The notes: a model not told the origin generated them from the letters alone. Shown: positions 10,683 to 22,309, counted from the first letter of the stretch. The stretch: 64,000 nt of DNA from Hormiphora californensis (GCA_020137815.1 CM035353.1:6133597-6197596), one strand, 5' to 3'. A program made the numbers and translations.

Positions 10683-10689
10683 ACGAGCT

Positions 10690-11925
10690 GTCCACTCTAC
10701 TACTTTCGGTCTGAGCACTGAGGTTTATAGATTGATATGAGGATAGAAGAAGTAGACACGTGATCCCGGGTGGAATTAGGAAGGTATTCAGAAAGATGGG
10801 TAAGATCATCAGGGGACTTTATCAAGAAATATCAATCAATCAACAAGCTAACCTCAACGAAACTCTGGCTGAGGATCCATTGATCAATTCAAAGGGAGAA
10901 ATATGAAGAATTGAAAAAAAATTCGCTGGTAATTTGTTACTAGGATTTCTAGCATGTACCTTGAAGTAGACTTGAACAACGAAGTAAGCTAGCTTGTTCA
11001 AGACTGGGTGGTCAGAGCTGGGGATGTGTACAAACGGATGGTACGGTTGGCTGTTGTGTACCAACGCGAGTTATCCATTTTACCTATCCAACTACTGATC
11101 AGCTTATCTGGGAACTCTGTTGGATCTGGAATTTGGAAATAAGGTATGTTTAGGGAGATAGTCAACAGAGTGAGAGGGGCAACAAGTGGAGTTACAATTT
11201 TTAACTCTTCTTTACCTTAAGTAACAGCCAAAAATATATGAGGTAGGTGTTATGGGCATCACTGCTCAGTCTCCCTAGTTGTTCAGCGTTCAGCTCCTCG
11301 ATGTAACAGTCTATCGGCTGGTACTTGGCGATTGTCCCACACATTCGTACCTAGATCGTCGCCGATAGTGGGCCACGTGGGATCGTTTTCAGGCCATGCC
11401 GCTTGTAAGAGGTTCATTCTAAAGAGCTGTGAGTGTGATGGGTTTGGTTTAGTTTAGTACACCGTACTGGAAATGAGGGGGGAGGTGGTAGAAAGGTAGG
11501 TTAGATGGGATTTGTGTTGCAACATGTTGGATAATTCGTGTTGGGGAGAGGGAACAGTAAAACACACTGATAGATAATAGCTGTCTAGTACAAACATACA
11601 CAATGAATAATAAATGTAGTCAGGCGCCTTTTTGACTGCCTGAACTAAATGCAAACTAGCCTATCTAATGTTTTTCTATCAGGCGGGGGGGGGGGGGTGA
11701 TATGGCGCCTTTTCGACTGCCGAGATCGTATTTAATTAATTAAAAATCACACTACAAACAGTCTCTTCCCTAGTGGTTAAAAGAGTTAAGGCGTTTAAGT
11801 ATCTTTCTAGCGGGAATACTGGGGAGAACACAGCTCGATATGCCCGGATAGGAGCTAGAGGTGTGGAGATGCAAAAAATGTCTCCTTTATCGAGGGACCG
11901 ATCAATCGCATAAGGGAGTATCTCC
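10690..11925. other. No gene recognised
   Basis: No convincing coding segment on either strand. A G-run of about 12 occurs near 11,686. Confidence 0.4.
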
Positions 11926-11931
11926 TTGCCT

Positions 11932-12230
11932 CTAACTTCCTCTGCCAGTACAAAGGCTCTTTCCAAAGCGGCAACCCTCAGTCTCCCAGATGTAGTTGTT
12001 CGGCTCCAGCATACAAAGTTTGAACCGAGAATCAAACACCAGCTCCTTAAACCATTCAACGCCCACGCCACGCAACATTGAAGTGAACTGATGGAGACAC
12101 GGGTCAGGAGTATCCGGCATCCTCCCCCTTATTACCGGCATCCCCACTGATGGTCCCTTTAAGTCCTTCAGTGCCAAGGCAATATTGGTGTTGGTGGCCA
12201 TCTGGAGACACGGCTTGTTGAAACCTGTAA
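11932..12230 (-). pseudogene. C-terminal CACTA-like transposase remnant
   Basis: On the minus strand the frame encodes MATNTNIALALKDLKGPS and later FKLCMLEPNNYIWE. The latter motif recurs at 13,265-13,330, so a piece has been duplicated. It follows (5' to 3' on the minus strand) the DUF4218-like exon at 12,297-12,518 and probably belonged to the same gene. I cannot assign a domain to this part. Confidence 0.35.
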
Positions 12231-12296
12231 GAATTTAAGAAATTTAGGATAAGTGCATATTAACTCTATTATAAAGTAGAAATTCAGGTCGAATAG

Positions 12297-12518
12297 TTAG
12301 TAATCACCTCTAAATGATTTGACCAGGACACCATTATACGACTCATGAGGGAACATTGAGAGGTATGGTAGAGGCCCCATATCTCTGACCAGGTCAGGGA
12401 GGTGTGTCAGCTGGTGCACGTTGAACACGCAGAAGCCTTCTGAATTATACACCTTCGGTAACCCGGTCACAAACTTGTCGAGGTGTATCCGGGATAGTCG
12501 GATGTCCTCAACTGTCAC
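12297..12518 (-). pseudogene. DUF4218-type CACTA/EnSpm transposase exon
   Basis: The minus-strand frame contains LSRIHLDKFVTGLPKVY, then FCVFNVHQLTHLPDLVRDMG, then LPYLSMFPHESYNGVLVK. The N-V-H-x-L-x-H-L-x-x-x-V-x-x-x-G-P-L...F-x-(F/H)E-x-x-N-G pattern is that of the DUF4218 region found in CACTA (EnSpm) transposases of plants and animals. The frame is open at both ends with intron-like flanks. A further conserved block lies upstream (13,130-13,350). In between sits a 172-bp MITE. No intact ORF exists, so it is a decayed autonomous element. Confidence 0.6.
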
Positions 12519-12841
12519 TGAATCTCTGAAAATATTTCAAATGGATACCAAATAGGGTCGTTTGACAGTGCACGCGGGTGTAAACAATGGGTTTTCTTGT
12601 GAATGGATCTATATTATAGATTTATGCATATTTACTTGTTAAGGTAGGATAGGCCAATGCAGAGATCCAGCCAATGGATCAGTTGATCCGTTGATATTAA
12701 CTTTTTCTTCGCCAGTTTCTCAAAAAGAATCGGGCTGACAAAGAAAAGCATAACCATCCATTCTGCTCCTGTGAAGGTTGTGGTGTGTTAAAATAAAGTG
12801 GATGTACAATTACAATTGCAAAAATCACGGTTATATATATA

Positions 12842-13013
12842 CAGTCGGACCCCGATTTAACGGCACCCTCGGGGGAAAGAGTTTTGTCCGTTAAATCGGG
12901 GTGTCCGCAAAATCGGGGTCAAATAATGTTAATTTTCTATATCGGGGGAAGATTATGCTGCCGTTAAATCGGGGTGCCGCTAAATCGGGGGCCGTTAAAT
13001 CGGGGTCCGACTG
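12842..13013. mobile_element. 172-bp pogo/Tigger-like MITE, copy 2 (reverse orientation)
   Basis: Near-identical reverse complement of 4598-4769, flanked by TA. It is inserted within the remains of the minus-strand transposase gene. Confidence 0.8.
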
Positions 13014-13101
13014 TACATGTACAATACCTTTATAATTCTTTTGTTCCGCCACCACCCGAACACGTCTCTCGATCTAAAACAATGAATTTTTGATAATTAT
13101 A

Positions 13102-13350
13102 TTAGAAAATGATTAATGCTATAAAAGTTGTAATAATAGAGATTGTACTTACCCAGCTCGGGGTTTCAACAGTTGACAAAAACGAATCAGCAACTGCCTT
13201 TTTTCTTTCTCCTTCTGCCGTCGAGTCAAAAATCACACCAAACATCTTCTTAGTGACCCCCAAGTAGATCTCCCAGATGTAGTTGTTCGGCTCCAGCATA
13301 CAAAGTTTCAACCGAGAACAGATTCCAATATCCCATGACCCATTGGCCAT
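13102..13350 (-). pseudogene. CACTA-like transposase remnant, upstream block
   Basis: The frame reads FKLCML-like sequence, then IYLGVTKKMFGVIFDS and STVETPSW. An H/Y-x-x-x-LGV-x-(K/R) block followed by a hydrophobic helix precedes DUF4218 in animal CACTA transposases. Its order relative to 12,297-12,518 on the minus strand fits that layout. Confidence 0.4.
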
Positions 13351-14229
13351 TACGGTCCCATTTCCCCGTGTTAACAGTTGTGGAGTCAGCGGCGATGACT
13401 ATCACCTTGTCCGTGTGTACACCCTTGTCCACTACAGTTGACGAAACAGCTGCCCCGGTACCGTCAGGAGACACACTGTAGCCACCGTACTCCTGTTCCG
13501 ACTGCTTATCATAAAAAAAACAATGGTTATGTTGTCGTCTATGGAGCTTGTAAAGAAACCCTCCTCATAGCTGTCTTGAAGTTCCTCGTTTCCTATTACT
13601 CTCTTCATCCTCATACTCTTCACGAAAAGGTTCCCCTTGGGCAATCGCCAATCTCCACTTTTGATCGAAGACAACGTTGGCCACAGATGAAGAAGTGACA
13701 AGAGGGAGTTCCTCAAAGAGAGTCCAACAGTGAACCGCAAAACTGCCAATGCTTTCACGAAAGTAGGAATGGTCTTTCTAGCACTCTTGAGTATTTAGTT
13801 TTAGGAAAAATAATTTCCTCAGAAAAGGTTTTGGTAGTTTTTTTCTTCAACTCCTCATACACTTCCCCGACAACCTCATCGTTGTCACTGAAAGGGTCTT
13901 CATCTTTGTTGTCAGTTCATTGTACCAACTACCACTGTGGAAGACTGCATTTTCTTTCTTCAGTTGATCAGAGCATCAGCCACCCTCTCCGATGCCTTTT
14001 CTGCCTTCATGATGTCCAGGTTCACCCCCTGAAACACAGTGTGTACGAATACAGACTGACTAATTAATGACGTAAATATCATGTTGAAACTCTCCATATT
14101 ATCCTGTATTCCCCTCGCAGGTCGCCTTGCTGCCTTGCATTTTGCCGATAAAGTTTAAAATCTGAAGATCCGATTGGCAAACATTGCTGGCCCCCGATAG
14201 GCAGCGCTTTTCAAAAATCCGAAATCTCG

Positions 14230-14366
14230 TAGTGGAAGCTCTTACGGTATTTCCCACGCCCCGTGGGAAAGTTTTTGACCGTGGGAAAGTTTTCAAACCG
14301 TGGGAAAAGAGAGATACATACAATAACATTAAAAAAATAATTATTTTTTAGTAAGAGCTTCCACTA
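14230..14366. mobile_element. 137-bp MITE with TAGTGGAAGCTCTTAC ends
   Basis: Inverted ends TAGTGGAAGCTCTTAC and GTAAGAGCTTCCACTA. The left part contains repeated CCGTGGGAAA units. A matching end (ccgtaagagcttccacta) recurs alone near 16,751-16,768, so either a larger composite spans 14.23-16.77 kb or two copies flank the cluster. Confidence 0.65.
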
Positions 14367-14448
14367 TCGATCTAATCCTGCATTTTCGGAACGTGTTCGT
14401 CTCAACACTGCGCGTCGCAGACTGTACCAAACCCGGGCGAACAAGCTA

Positions 14449-14673
14449 TAGTCGAATTTTTTATTTAAGCGACAGGCCGCCGCGCACACAATTGGTTAAT
14501 TGGTCATATCTCCGGTTCCTGATGAGATAGAAACTTGATCCTGGTTGCGTTGGAATGCGTTTCCAATGGTACCAAGAAAAAGTCGCTAGCTTATCAGGAA
14601 CCGGAAATCGATTTCAAGCGCTGCATTTTGATGCGTGGCGGCCTGTCGCTTAAATAAAAAATTTGACTTTATA
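14449..14673. mobile_element. MITE with TAGTCGAATTTTTTATTTAA ends
   Basis: Inverted ends of about 35 bp ending in gacaggccgcc. The interior has imperfect inverted repeats (ctccggttcctgatgagata / tatcaggaaccgg). Termini resemble those of the neighbours at 14,825, 15,131 and 15,546. Confidence 0.65.
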
Positions 14674-14824
14674 CCGCCGCCGCGACCCATCTGAGCGCAC
14701 TGTCAAATTGGGGTCTGGCGCCGCCAGACAGCGCTCCGAAAAGAGAGCATTATCAGTTATCTCGCAAAATACGAAATATAATTGAATCCTTCGCCGTGCG
14801 CGCGGTAGCTATTTGCAACGTGAA

Positions 14825-15128
14825 TAAAGTCGAATTTTTTAATCAAGGGACAGGGGCCGCGCATTCAGAGAGGTCGCGCGGCGTTGTACTTGTATTTGCG
14901 CGTGACAATCGAGATCAAGTTCCTGGCAATCTTAAGACTTGAACCCGGAAGCGTTGGAAAGATAATTTTAAGACCTTTTCAACGCAACCAAGATCAAGTT
15001 TTTATCTTATCAGGAAGAGGAGATATGACTCATATTATGACTCATATTATGAGCAAAAACATTTAGCACGCGCAAAAAGACTTTGTAAATGCGCGGCCCC
15101 CTGTCCCTTGATTAAAAAATTCGACTAT
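14825..15128. mobile_element. MITE with TAAAGTCGAATTTTTTAATC ends
   Basis: Inverted ends run through aatcaagggacaggggccgc on the left and its complement on the right. Internal fold-back segments are again present. Confidence 0.65.
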
Positions 15129-15545
15129 AATAATGTCCATTTTTTTTCAACTGTTCACCCCCAAAGTCGTGCGCGGAATTGTTTTGCGCGTTTATCACAT
15201 GTTAACGTGTAGCGCGCGCAGCGTAAATTAAAATATCGCACGCGCACGAGTTGAGCCTGAGGGTAAGCGGTAAAGGTTGACCCGTCTCCTGAGAGACGGT
15301 ACGTGCGACACTGTGACAGCGCGCGAGATCCTCCTAGATCAGTACATTGATGTCTCGCGCGCGACGTTTAGTTGAACACAGCTGCTACAGTGTATAATAG
15401 TAGTGTACACCGTTATACACACATACGTCATTTCTTCATAACCTTTACCACTTACCCAGTACTGGCACAGTATAACTAGAACTATGCACCTCTTTAAGAA
15501 CTGCTAGAATATAGAGCTGGTAAACATTAAGGATATTAAAAAGTC

Positions 15546-15771
15546 TAAAGTCGGATTTTTTGAAACTGTCACCCCCCTGGGTATTTTCAAATTTCGTAAA
15601 TGACCATAAATCAGGTTCCTGACGAGATAGAGACTTGAAATTTGGAGGTTAAAAAGATCTTGCTAAGTTCTTCCGAACCTCCAAATTTCAAGTCTCTATC
15701 TTATCAGGAACCTGAGATATGGCAAATTTTGTTATTTCAGGGGGGTGACAGTTTCAAAAAATCCGACTTTA
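15546..15771. mobile_element. 226-bp nested MITE
   Basis: Ends TAAAGTCGGATTTTTTGAAA and its complement, followed by ctgtcacccccct. The middle forms a second stem (caggttcctgacgagata / tatcttatcaggaacctg). Confidence 0.7.
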
Positions 15772-15777
15772 CATTGG

Positions 15778-16039
15778 GCGGACTCTTTATCTAAACTTTT
15801 TTCAAAGTATAATCCTGCATTTTCGGAACGTGTTCGTCTCAACACTGCGCGTCGCAGACTGTACCAAGCCCGGGCGAACAAGCTAACAATAGTGCAATTA
15901 CATGCGCGCGATGTACTATAACGCATGGAAGTTCACTATTGTTAGCTCGCCCACCCGGGTTAGCTCGATCACCCGCGACGCGCAACGTTGAGACGAACAC
16001 GCTCCGAAAAGAGAGCATAACTGTAGATAAAGAGTCCGC
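15778..16039. mobile_element. Nested MITE with GCGGACTCTTTATCT ends
   Basis: Ends gcggactctttatct and agataaagagtccgc. Part of the interior (tcctgcattttcggaacgtg and following ~75 bp) also occurs at 14,376-14,447, outside the element. So it either captured flanking DNA or belongs to a larger shared repeat. Confidence 0.6.
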
Positions 16040-16192
16040 TTTTTATTTAGAGATAGAGTCCGCCTTGAATTTAGATAAAGAGTCCGTTAGCACTAGAGTC
16101 CGCCTACCTGAGTTGATATGGGGCATGGGCTAAGCCCATTGGGCTTCCCAGAGAGAGTTTTGAGTGTGTTTTGAGGATATCACGTAACTACA

Positions 16193-16351
16193 GAGATTGA
16201 CAAGCTATCGGACTTGAAGGCGACAACAAACGCCATAACAGCAGCCTTGCTCGAGCCATCAGCCATTACTATGTCAGAGGAGGACAGGCTAGCCCTAGAA
16301 GAACGTTTAAACAAGTTTAAAGTTGACCTTTATAAAGCCATTAATAAATGA
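16193..16351 (+). pseudogene. Terminal exon-like ORF inside the 15.1-16.6 kb element
   Basis: An open segment after a weak acceptor (gtaactacag) encodes EIDKLSDLKATTNAITAALL and then EDRLALEERLNKFKVDLYKA, ending in TGA. An AATAAA overlaps the end (16,342-16,347). The sequence is strongly helical with clean codon structure, and I do not recognise it. Its location between long inverted arms suggests a C-terminal exon of the element's own gene or a captured host exon. Confidence 0.4.
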
Positions 16352-17099
16352 ATTTGTATCATAGTTTCTATATTTTTGATCAATTTCTTGTTTCCATGCA
16401 TCCGGTCAGTATTAGCAGCAGTTATACTGTGTCAGTACTGGGTAAGTGGTAAAGGTTATGACTTGACGCATGTGTGTATAACTGAGTACATTGTACTCAA
16501 CTAAACGTCGCGCGCGAGACATCGGTCAACTGACCACGGAGAACCTCGCGCGCTGTCGCACGTACCATCTCTCAGGAGACGGGTCAACCTTTACCGCTTA
16601 CCGAGCCTGAGGGGTGAACAGTTGAATAAAAATGGACTTTACAAAACCGCGTCCGCGAAAAACTCGGTAATCGAGTTTAAGAGGACGACAGAGAAATTCC
16701 TCTCTCTTAGTATTTCTATCTATCTCTCTTTTCCCACGGTCGTGGGAATACCGTAAGAGCTTCCACTAACAGGGATGCCTATGGTTCACTAGCTGGAAAC
16801 TAATAACACCAGCTTCAAAAATCTGATGTCAGTTTCAATTTTGCAACTGGAGCGATATGAAAGAACTTGGGTCTTGGCCGATGGCCAAAAACTTCATCAA
16901 AAAGATGACGAATATCGACGAAACTTTCAATATTATGGAAAGCGCTGTTATACAACTAGTTCTTCGCGTTCCCCGCCGCGCGGCGCGCACCATTGTTGGA
17001 TACGCTTTTTATTTGCCCGAAAATTTTAAAACAAGAAGCTTGCTCGGAAATGTTCGGCCAGCGTTAAAATCTGGGTGTTTTGGGAGTGCTGACAAACGG

Positions 17100-17160
17100 T
17101 TTTTTAGGGTTAGGGCTAAAGTAGGGTTAGGGCTAGGCTGGGGTCTGGGTTGGGGTTAGG
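17100..17160 (+). repeat. Degenerate TTAGGG-like patch
   Basis: The run reads tttagggttagggctaaagt then agggttagggctaggctg and ggttggggttagg: several TTAGGG units with variants. It may be an interstitial telomeric repeat or simply a G-rich minisatellite. Confidence 0.5.
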
Positions 17161-17302
17161 CCTTGACATTCCCTACCAGATAAACTTTGAATCAGCCAAA
17201 ACGGTTGAGTGGTTTGGCCGTTGGCGGTTAGAGCCATTTTAGTGAATCAACTTTTTTGGCAGCGCAAACAGGCCTCCAAACACCCAGATCGTAACGGCGC
17301 CC

Positions 17303-17424
17303 GAAATGTTCAAGTCATGCACATTCAAGTCACGCCCACCAATCACAGCTCGGAACAGCTCTTGTGATCCGCGCCTTGTGAGCTGTGATGGGCGTAACTT
17401 GAATGTGCTTGACTTGAACATTTC
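17303..17424. repeat. 122-bp inverted-repeat element
   Basis: Left gaaatgttcaagtcatgcac and right gtgcttgacttgaacatttc are complementary. The arms extend about 49 bp with few mismatches (…cacgcccaccaatcacagct / agctgtgatgggcg…). MITE-like. Confidence 0.7.
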
Positions 17425-17775
17425 CGAGGCCCCTCATGCGCTGCAGCCCAGGGGCCCCCTCATGCGGCGTGTGCCATACTGCCAACGTCTGATTCGGTTT
17501 TCAATCACTGTCTTCCAAACCTTTCCTGACATGTTTCTTTGGAGACGTTTCTTGAAAAATTTACTCATCGATCGTCAGGTCGAAATTATGTTTGCCCCTC
17601 TGGATTTTCACATCGCCAACGGCCAAGTAATTGATCCAGTGGGCAGTGTTATCTTCAGCGTCAAGTATCATCACTGGTGCGGTCAGGTGCAGGAACAGGT
17701 GGAATTAGTGATCTCGAACGACTAGAACGAGTACCAACCTAACTGATAATAACAGTGTTTATGAGGTTAAATAGA

Positions 17776-18150
17776 GGGGGGGGGGGGGGGGGGGCTGCCG
17801 CAAGAATCTCAGCTACCCTATTTTTGGCCGATGAGATTTTTGAGATTTTTGTGGTAAATTGGCTGCCAATACTCGGTTTTTAGTCATATTTTTTAGCTGA
17901 AAACCAGACCATACTATTAATTTAATAACCCAATTAGGTCATTGTCATATTCTAAGCTTATTATTAACTGATTAGAACACAAGGAAAATTTCTATTCAGA
18001 ATTTCGATTTTTGAAAAAAATACAAGGATTGTTTCTATCCCAAATTTTTGGATGGAAAAATCGCAAATTTGCCTCATTTTTCTCAATAACCTCACTTTTT
18101 TGAAAAGCGTGAATGAGGCATGAGATTCTTGCGGCAGGCCCCCCCCCCCC
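17776..18150. mobile_element. Inverted-repeat element ending in poly-G/poly-C
   Basis: Starts with a G-run of about 19 followed by CTGCCGCAAGAATCTCA. It ends with TGAGATTCTTGCGGCAG followed by a C-run of about 13. The terminal homopolymers are part of the inverted repeat. The interior is AT-rich without coding sequence. Confidence 0.65.
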
Positions 18151-18154
18151 ACAG

Positions 18155-20775
18155 AGAAGGGGATTGGGATGAGGGTTTTGGTGGGAATTTATGTGTTTTC
18201 GGTCCTACTCTAATAAGTCAAGTAAGTCAAGTCAATACTACAGTGATGTTTCTTGTAATTCTTATAGTCATCGTCTTCCTAAACATACATTTTTCTTATA
18301 ATTTTACTGGTTTTATTAACAAAACTGTGCCAGTCGGCCCTGCTTATCAACTGCAGAGCTGACAACTTAGAATGTCTCGGAAATACTTTTGTCTTTTGCT
18401 CCGGTGGTGCACCACGGTAGTCCCTCAGAGATCATTAATAGGTATTAGGGAGAATCCCGAAAAGCTTTCTGCTTCATCAGAAGTCACTATCATAAGACTG
18501 ACCTTCGTGGGCGATTACATTCCTGTTAACTCCCTGTTCCCTGTTGTTTTGCTCTCTCTGAGTCCCCCTTTTTCTTTTTCTCTCTGGGCATCTAACAGGA
18601 AACTCGGTTGTGCATTGCACAGATCCGTGGCACAATGCTGGCTGCGTCAGATCCCCTTGACTTCCATGTCCTTACCTTCAACAGCACAATCCACTCCCGG
18701 TTGATGATGAAGTTTTGGAGCTGCATGAGGGAGTGTCCCACAAACTTCATAGTTTTGAGGGGGTACGAAGAGTTACCCCATTCTTCTTCGCTAGAGCCCT
18801 AATGAATTCTCCCAATACTTACTCTTGGTTTTTGGAAGGGAATTGGTGAAGGTCCCCATCTCATTCCACTAAAAGTTTCACTAACTGGGTTGTGGGATTC
18901 GGCTTCTTCATCCAGTCCCCGGCAGTATTATACTACTTGTCAATTAAATATAACAATCGTTTTTCAAAATGCTATTAATTTATTAGAATAAACTTCTAAG
19001 AGAGCTCCAGAGCCTTATACAATTTACACATGCACCATTGTACGTACTTGTTCCATGACCCGCATGACCCTATCATGCATAGGACTTTTTCGCACTCTTT
19101 AGTTCCACCAGGGATGCTCTATCGGTTCCCACAAAGCGGTCCAGAGCGTCCACCAATTCTGCCCAGTCTCTGGATAACCCCATTGATATCTTCCCCTCGT
19201 GCGGTTTCTTCTCTATCTTTGACGAACATCAGTTGTTCCATGATGGATAGAAACTAAACTGAATGATCAGTACAATTATCATTTTTAAACGAACAAAACA
19301 TGAAGAAAGGGAGGGCAAATTAAATATAATTAATTTGTCGCAAACGTTGTCTAGCAGTCGTTTGATATCGAAAAATTTTCGATTCGATATCTTCCCCTCG
19401 ATTCGATATCTTCCCCTCGATATATATGTGGAACACACTGAATTATTTAAATTAAAATGTTCAATATTATACGCTGGCATCCCCTATCGTCGTTGGCTCG
19501 GTAGCCGTATACAGAATCACAAAATTCAGCTTCAGCATTATAGCCCAAACTCCACATTATGGTCGATACCTGAGGGACACCCGGTCATAGAATTATTATA
19601 CAATTTTATTATACCTATTATAATGCCTTGGTTTTCACACTCTTAGTTCATAATGCGAGTTTTATGGATGCATTTAAAAGATAATGAATAACCTCGGGGC
19701 AGAAGAATGTCCGACAATGGGATTTAATGGACATCTGATCCCCACCAGCCGGGTCTAGAATGGCAGGAGTGAGCTGCGTTGCATAAGTCCCATCAGCATT
19801 TCCACTGGTTCCTACCTCTCTCCACGCATACTTACTTACTCCAGGTATCTTATCTGATAGACACAGATATAGGCATTATAAATCTGGTTTTTCAACCGGT
19901 TTCAAAAATATAAAACTGTGTACCTCAGTGTACAGTACTTGGGACTATGGCCCGGAGAGTCATTCTGCCCATCTCCTCTCAGAATGACACGTGTGAGCCC
20001 CTTCAATCTGTTCACACGTGCAGTAACCTCGGTCTTGAACATTCTTTCCTCTTTTTGGGTAAAAACGAACTTCATTATCCCATCGTAAACTGGGCTCGTG
20101 CATGGTGGGTGAGAACTTCATGCCGGTCAGAGCCATTGCAACATCTGCATTCATCATTGGCGTTTGGCAGGTTGGGTTAGAAGCTCCCCTAGTCTCTGTT
20201 GTTGTTATTCAACTCAGCTTCCAACGATTCATACATTTCTGATTCAAGGGACGGCCATTGGCCAATCGTATAAAATGATATATCTTTCCGTCGAGCCACG
20301 CCAATTCCTTCCCCGACGCTCTGCACCGCTTTAATAGCTTCATCTAATCATACTGTATTGCTGGCAGATAATATATTTTCAATTATATCCTTATATTCAA
20401 AGATTCTTAAATTATATCTTTTTGATTTATGTTGGCATTAACATGGTTGGTTTTGCTTTCAATCGAAAATAGTTACTTAGCATCTTTCTAAAGCTAGGGT
20501 CTTGAGGAATTCGACCGTCGTGACACGCCTTTTATCCGATGTTATCACCAATGCAAAACTGATTAACTGACAAGTGACCGAAAAAAGGCCTAAATCTAGG
20601 ATCGTGCCCACGGGAGAAGTTGGTTCCTCCATGAACTCTTAAAGCAGGAGGGAGCCAATAGATCCTCAAGGTCCTGGGAGTTTGCGCAATATTCTGACGA
20701 AAACACCAAGTTACATGGTGTTCGTTTCCTCTTGTATAGAGGTTACTACTTCAACCTCGGTAAGTAGATCTGGTG
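18155..20775. other. No gene recognised
   Basis: Several short open frames on both strands (for example 18,372-18,704 +, 19,263-19,646 +, 19,960-20,157 -) show no domain I can name. A short tandem duplication (gattcgatatcttcccctc) occurs near 19,380-19,420. Confidence 0.35.
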
Positions 20776-20780
20776 CCTTG

Positions 20781-21014
20781 GTTCCGGAACATTGTTGAAA
20801 GTCTCCCGGCTAAGGCAACTTCTCAGGGCATCTAGCTCCACCTGGTATATAAGGCCTCCAATTCCTCCTGTTGTTTCCAGCTGTATTTTTCGGTCTCTGA
20901 ATCTCCGCTTCCCCTTCCTCATCGCTGGAGCTTTCTTGGACTTGTTGCACATCTGGAGACTTCCAGTTTTGGTTCTGGTTTCCTGATAATAAAGAGAACT
21001 GGTCAGATTGTATG
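20781..21014. repeat. ~235-bp direct repeat, copy 1 (copy 2 at 22,310-22,552)
   Basis: The two segments are about 90% alike by eye, from ttgaaagtctcccggctaag to gaactggtcagattgtatgt. On the minus strand both encode YQVELDALRSCLSRETFN, so the repeat may include a coding exon of an unrecognised gene or element. Confidence 0.7.
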
Positions 21015-22050
21015 TATGTGTTTTTAAAATTGAGGTCTGTCTATCTATCTCTTTATTTATCTTTCGAGCTGTATGTAATAAACATGCACACTACATCTAT
21101 CAAGGGTAAGGATATTCCGGTATGCGAGTGGAAATTCCTCTCATTTGAACAACCCCTTTTCCAGATCAGGAAGAACACATGTCTGCATGGATATCCTGTA
21201 TTTCTCCATGAGGTACAGGAGCACCGTGGAAGCCCACCGAAGAAACGGTGGGTGATGTGTCCTGGCCCTAATGGAAGAATGATAATGATGAACTATGACC
21301 GACTCATCCTCTCACTTCGATGAGTTGGCCGCGCAATACATCTCAACTTCTCCATTAAATAACTCTTGCACTCTTGTTAAATAATGGTTTACAATGAAAA
21401 AACACACGAGTTAACAATTACAAATTCCTGGTTTAAATTGTCTAAGAGATAAATAATTTAAAAGTCTCTTTTATAAAATTAAAAATCACCCAGATTGAAA
21501 CTTTTCTGGAGGTTTCTTTTCTCTCATTGACTTTCTCACTGGTTCATGTGTGGTGGTTGGTGTGTGTGTTGGAACGTGACTCCGTAGAATTTGGCCCGCT
21601 CAGCTATGATAAATCAAACTAACAACGCAATAACTAACCCGATAGCTGTTCTGGTAGGTCCTCTAATCTAGGAGCTGTACAGTTCCACGTTCTCTTTACA
21701 TTGGGCAGCCTAACATCCCCATTATGCAGCATGACATCCCCTCTGCCGGGGTCTTCTAACTTTAGGGCTAGCTGTTAGACCAGTCATTGCTACTCGAGAT
21801 AAGGTTCTGGTTAGTTCTACGGACAACATGGGACATATATCCAAAACATAAACACCACAAAATTGTTAATGTTTAATTAGAGCACAACACTCTCTCTCTC
21901 TCTATTTATTTAATCACTACCTGTTGTCAGGTCTCATACATTAAATAATTTAAAAGTTTATAAAATTATTATAGATTTAAATATTGTGTTTATCGCCATT
22001 CTAGAAAGAAAATAATAAATCACTCATTTGTTCTGGGTTTAGGGTATACA
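21015..22050. other. No gene recognised
   Basis: A + strand open frame at 21,012-21,323 (VCEWKFLSFEQPLFQIRKN, then PPKKRWVMCPGPNGRMI) looks protein-like but I cannot name it. The remainder is AT-rich with a short CT run near 21,890. Confidence 0.35.
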
Positions 22051-22051
22051 A

Positions 22052-22200
22052 TTGTCTTATATGAACAAGTTTTGGAAAGAACAATCAAACTACGTTGTAG
22101 CTCTCAATGTGGCCAAGACGTTGAAAAGGAAGCTATACACCCCCAAGGTCCTCAAGGAACTCAAATTCAGTGACCACTGCATCACACTGTTTGAGGATTA
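22052..22200 (+). pseudogene. Coding remnant related to 772-1110
   Basis: Encodes NKFWKEQSNYVVALNVAKTL then KLYTPKVLKELKFSDHCI. The K-L-x-TPK-x-LK-x-LKF block matches the remnant at 902-950, indicating two dispersed copies. The family is not identified. Confidence 0.35.
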
Positions 22201-22309
22201 TCTCAGGAACCTCGACATATATGTAACATTGTCTTCCAGTTTGCCTTCAATTACACACACATTTGTTCTGGGGTTACATGGTAACATGGCATGGTGTTCG
22301 TTTCCTCTC

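Larger units (their letters stand above)
15131..16641. mobile_element. 1.5-kb element with ~330-bp inverted arms and nested insertions
   Basis: Outer ends read aatgtccatttt...caactgttcacccc and, at the right, ggggtgaacagttgaataaa. The arms stay complementary for about 330 bp with mismatches (for example ggtaaaggttgacccgtctcc at 15,260 versus its complement at 16,585). The centre holds two further elements (15,546-15,771 and 15,778-16,039) and a coding exon (16,193-16,351). Confidence 0.65.
16770..17775. other. No gene recognised; telomere-like patch and inverted repeat inside
   Basis: Open frames on the + strand at 16,857-17,159 and 17,440-17,725 contain no motif I recognise. 17,560-17,725 is also open on the minus strand. 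Specific repeats in this stretch are listed separately. Confidence 0.35.
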
